The position numbers and the translations under genes were made by a program. From assembly GCA_946885765.1 (NCBI GenBank), contig CAMPHD010000199.1, positions 1-6,282 on the forward strand: 6,282 nt of DNA, read 5' to 3'. Of the stretch, positions 5,857 to 6,282 are shown piece after piece; positions within the stretch are counted from its first letter, which is position 1, and each line of letters begins with the position of its first letter. The stretch comes from an uncultured Thalassospira sp. (lineage in GTDB: Bacteria > Pseudomonadota > Alphaproteobacteria > Rhodospirillales_A > Thalassospiraceae). Below the pieces are notes generated by a model that saw nothing but the letters and a program-made list of their open reading frames with translations, was not told the origin of the DNA and made no database searches.

Positions 5857-6210
5857 TTAGAAGTCCAGACCGCCCTCACGGGCGGCATCGGCCAGAGCTT
5901 TCACCCGGCCATGGAACAAATACCCGCCACGATCGAATACGACCGTTTTCACACCAGCGGCAACGGCACGTTCGGCAATAGCTTTACCGACCAGCACAGC
6001 TGCATCGGCATTGCTGCCTTTGCCACCGAGATCTTTCTCGGCCGACGATGCGCAGACAAGGGTCTTGCCTGCCAGATCGTCGATAATCTGTGCATAGATA
6101 TGCGCGTTGGAACGGTGCACGCTGAGGCGCGGGCGACCGGCCGCTTTCTGGCGGATCGCAAAACGAACGCGGCGTTTGCGGCGCTCGAAGAGGTTTCTCG
6201 CGTTTTTCAT
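5857..6210 (-). CDS. rplR: 50S ribosomal protein L18
   Basis: L18 binds 5S rRNA together with L5 and L25-type proteins and anchors it in the central protuberance of the large subunit. The 117 residues comprise a basic N-terminal arm ([20 protein letters not shown]), the conserved [20 protein letters not shown] (25-44), [15 protein letters not shown] and the C-terminal [20 protein letters not shown], ending GGLDF as in other bacterial L18. The length is close to the usual 117 to 120. The start is ATG at 6208-6210 with AAGGA 8 nt upstream, overlapping the rplF stop codon. The 11-nt gaps on both sides are typical of this operon. There are no anomalies. Confidence 0.97.
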   Translation of the reverse strand: MKNARNLFERRKRRVRFAIRQKAAGRPRLSVHRSNAHIYAQIIDDLAGKTLVCASSAEKDLGGKGSNADAAVLVGKAIAERAVAAGVKTVVFDRGGYLFHGRVKALADAAREGGLDF

Positions 6211-6221
6211 CGTGCCAGTCC

Positions 6222-6282
6222 TTACTTCTTCTTGCCTTCTTTGCGCAAGATATACTCGCCTTCGTAACGGACACCTTTGCCT
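6222..6282 (-). CDS. rplF: 50S ribosomal protein L6, C-terminal 19 residues (partial)
   Basis: Only the 3' end is inside the window. Reading to the TAA at 6222-6224 gives [19 protein letters not shown], the characteristic L6 C-terminus (compare GKGVRYADE plus a lysine-rich end in E. coli). L6 is a large-subunit protein near the sarcin-ricin loop and the factor-binding site. Its place immediately before rplR is the canonical spc-operon order. The remaining part, roughly 160 residues, lies beyond the window edge, so nothing can be said of its start. The stop codon overlaps the rplR ribosome-binding site (TAAGGA), with an 11-nt gap. Confidence 0.93.
   Translation of the reverse strand, partial: GKGVRYEGEYILRKEGKKK

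Noticed and set aside
1..6282. A previously undescribed protein system, mobile element or CRISPR array
   Set aside because: All coding space is accounted for by conserved ribosomal, translocase, adenylate kinase and RNA polymerase genes. There are no spaced direct repeats, transposase fragments, tRNA genes or foreign-looking segments.

Overview
The window is a stretch of a bacterial ribosomal-protein gene cluster, the distal part of the spc operon followed by the alpha operon. Every gene lies on the minus strand, so transcription runs from high to low coordinates. In transcription order the genes are rplF (3' end only), rplR, rpsE, rpmD, rplO, secY, adk, rpsM, rpsK, rpoA and rplQ (5' part only). 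The order secY-adk-rpsM with no rpmJ, the order rpsK-rpoA-rplQ with no rpsD, and the sequence of the RNA polymerase alpha subunit (N-terminus [11 protein letters not shown]) point to an Alphaproteobacterium. A marine Rhodospirillales relative such as Thalassospira is plausible, but that is an impression from protein sequence, not a search result.

Layout. From 4547 to 6282 there are five tightly packed large- and small-subunit protein genes (L6, L18, S5, L30, L15) with gaps of 6 to 30 nt, and Shine-Dalgarno sequences often overlap the preceding stop codon. A strong hairpin (4494-4530) separates rplO from secY. secY (3119-4465) encodes the core of the Sec translocon. adk (2441-3085) encodes a zinc-LID type adenylate kinase. 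A terminator-like structure (2418-2455) overlaps the adk stop codon and is followed by a 97-nt leader, then rpsM (S13), rpsK (S11), rpoA and the start of rplQ (L17). The last three junctions are more open: 120 nt before rpsM, 120 nt before rpoA and 196 nt before rplQ, each holding several inverted repeats.

The genes work as a growth-linked block: ribosomal proteins of both subunits, the membrane channel that docks translating ribosomes, an adenine-nucleotide balancing enzyme, and the assembly-nucleating subunit of RNA polymerase. The coding content is ordinary housekeeping DNA and I see no mobile element, CRISPR array, toxin, defence gene or new protein system. What merits a second look is RNA-level: the hairpin-tiled rpoA-rplQ gap, the rplO-secY hairpin, the adk terminator, the structured rpoA leader, and the repeated placement of stop codons in hairpin loops. 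No stretch over 300 nt lacks a gene.
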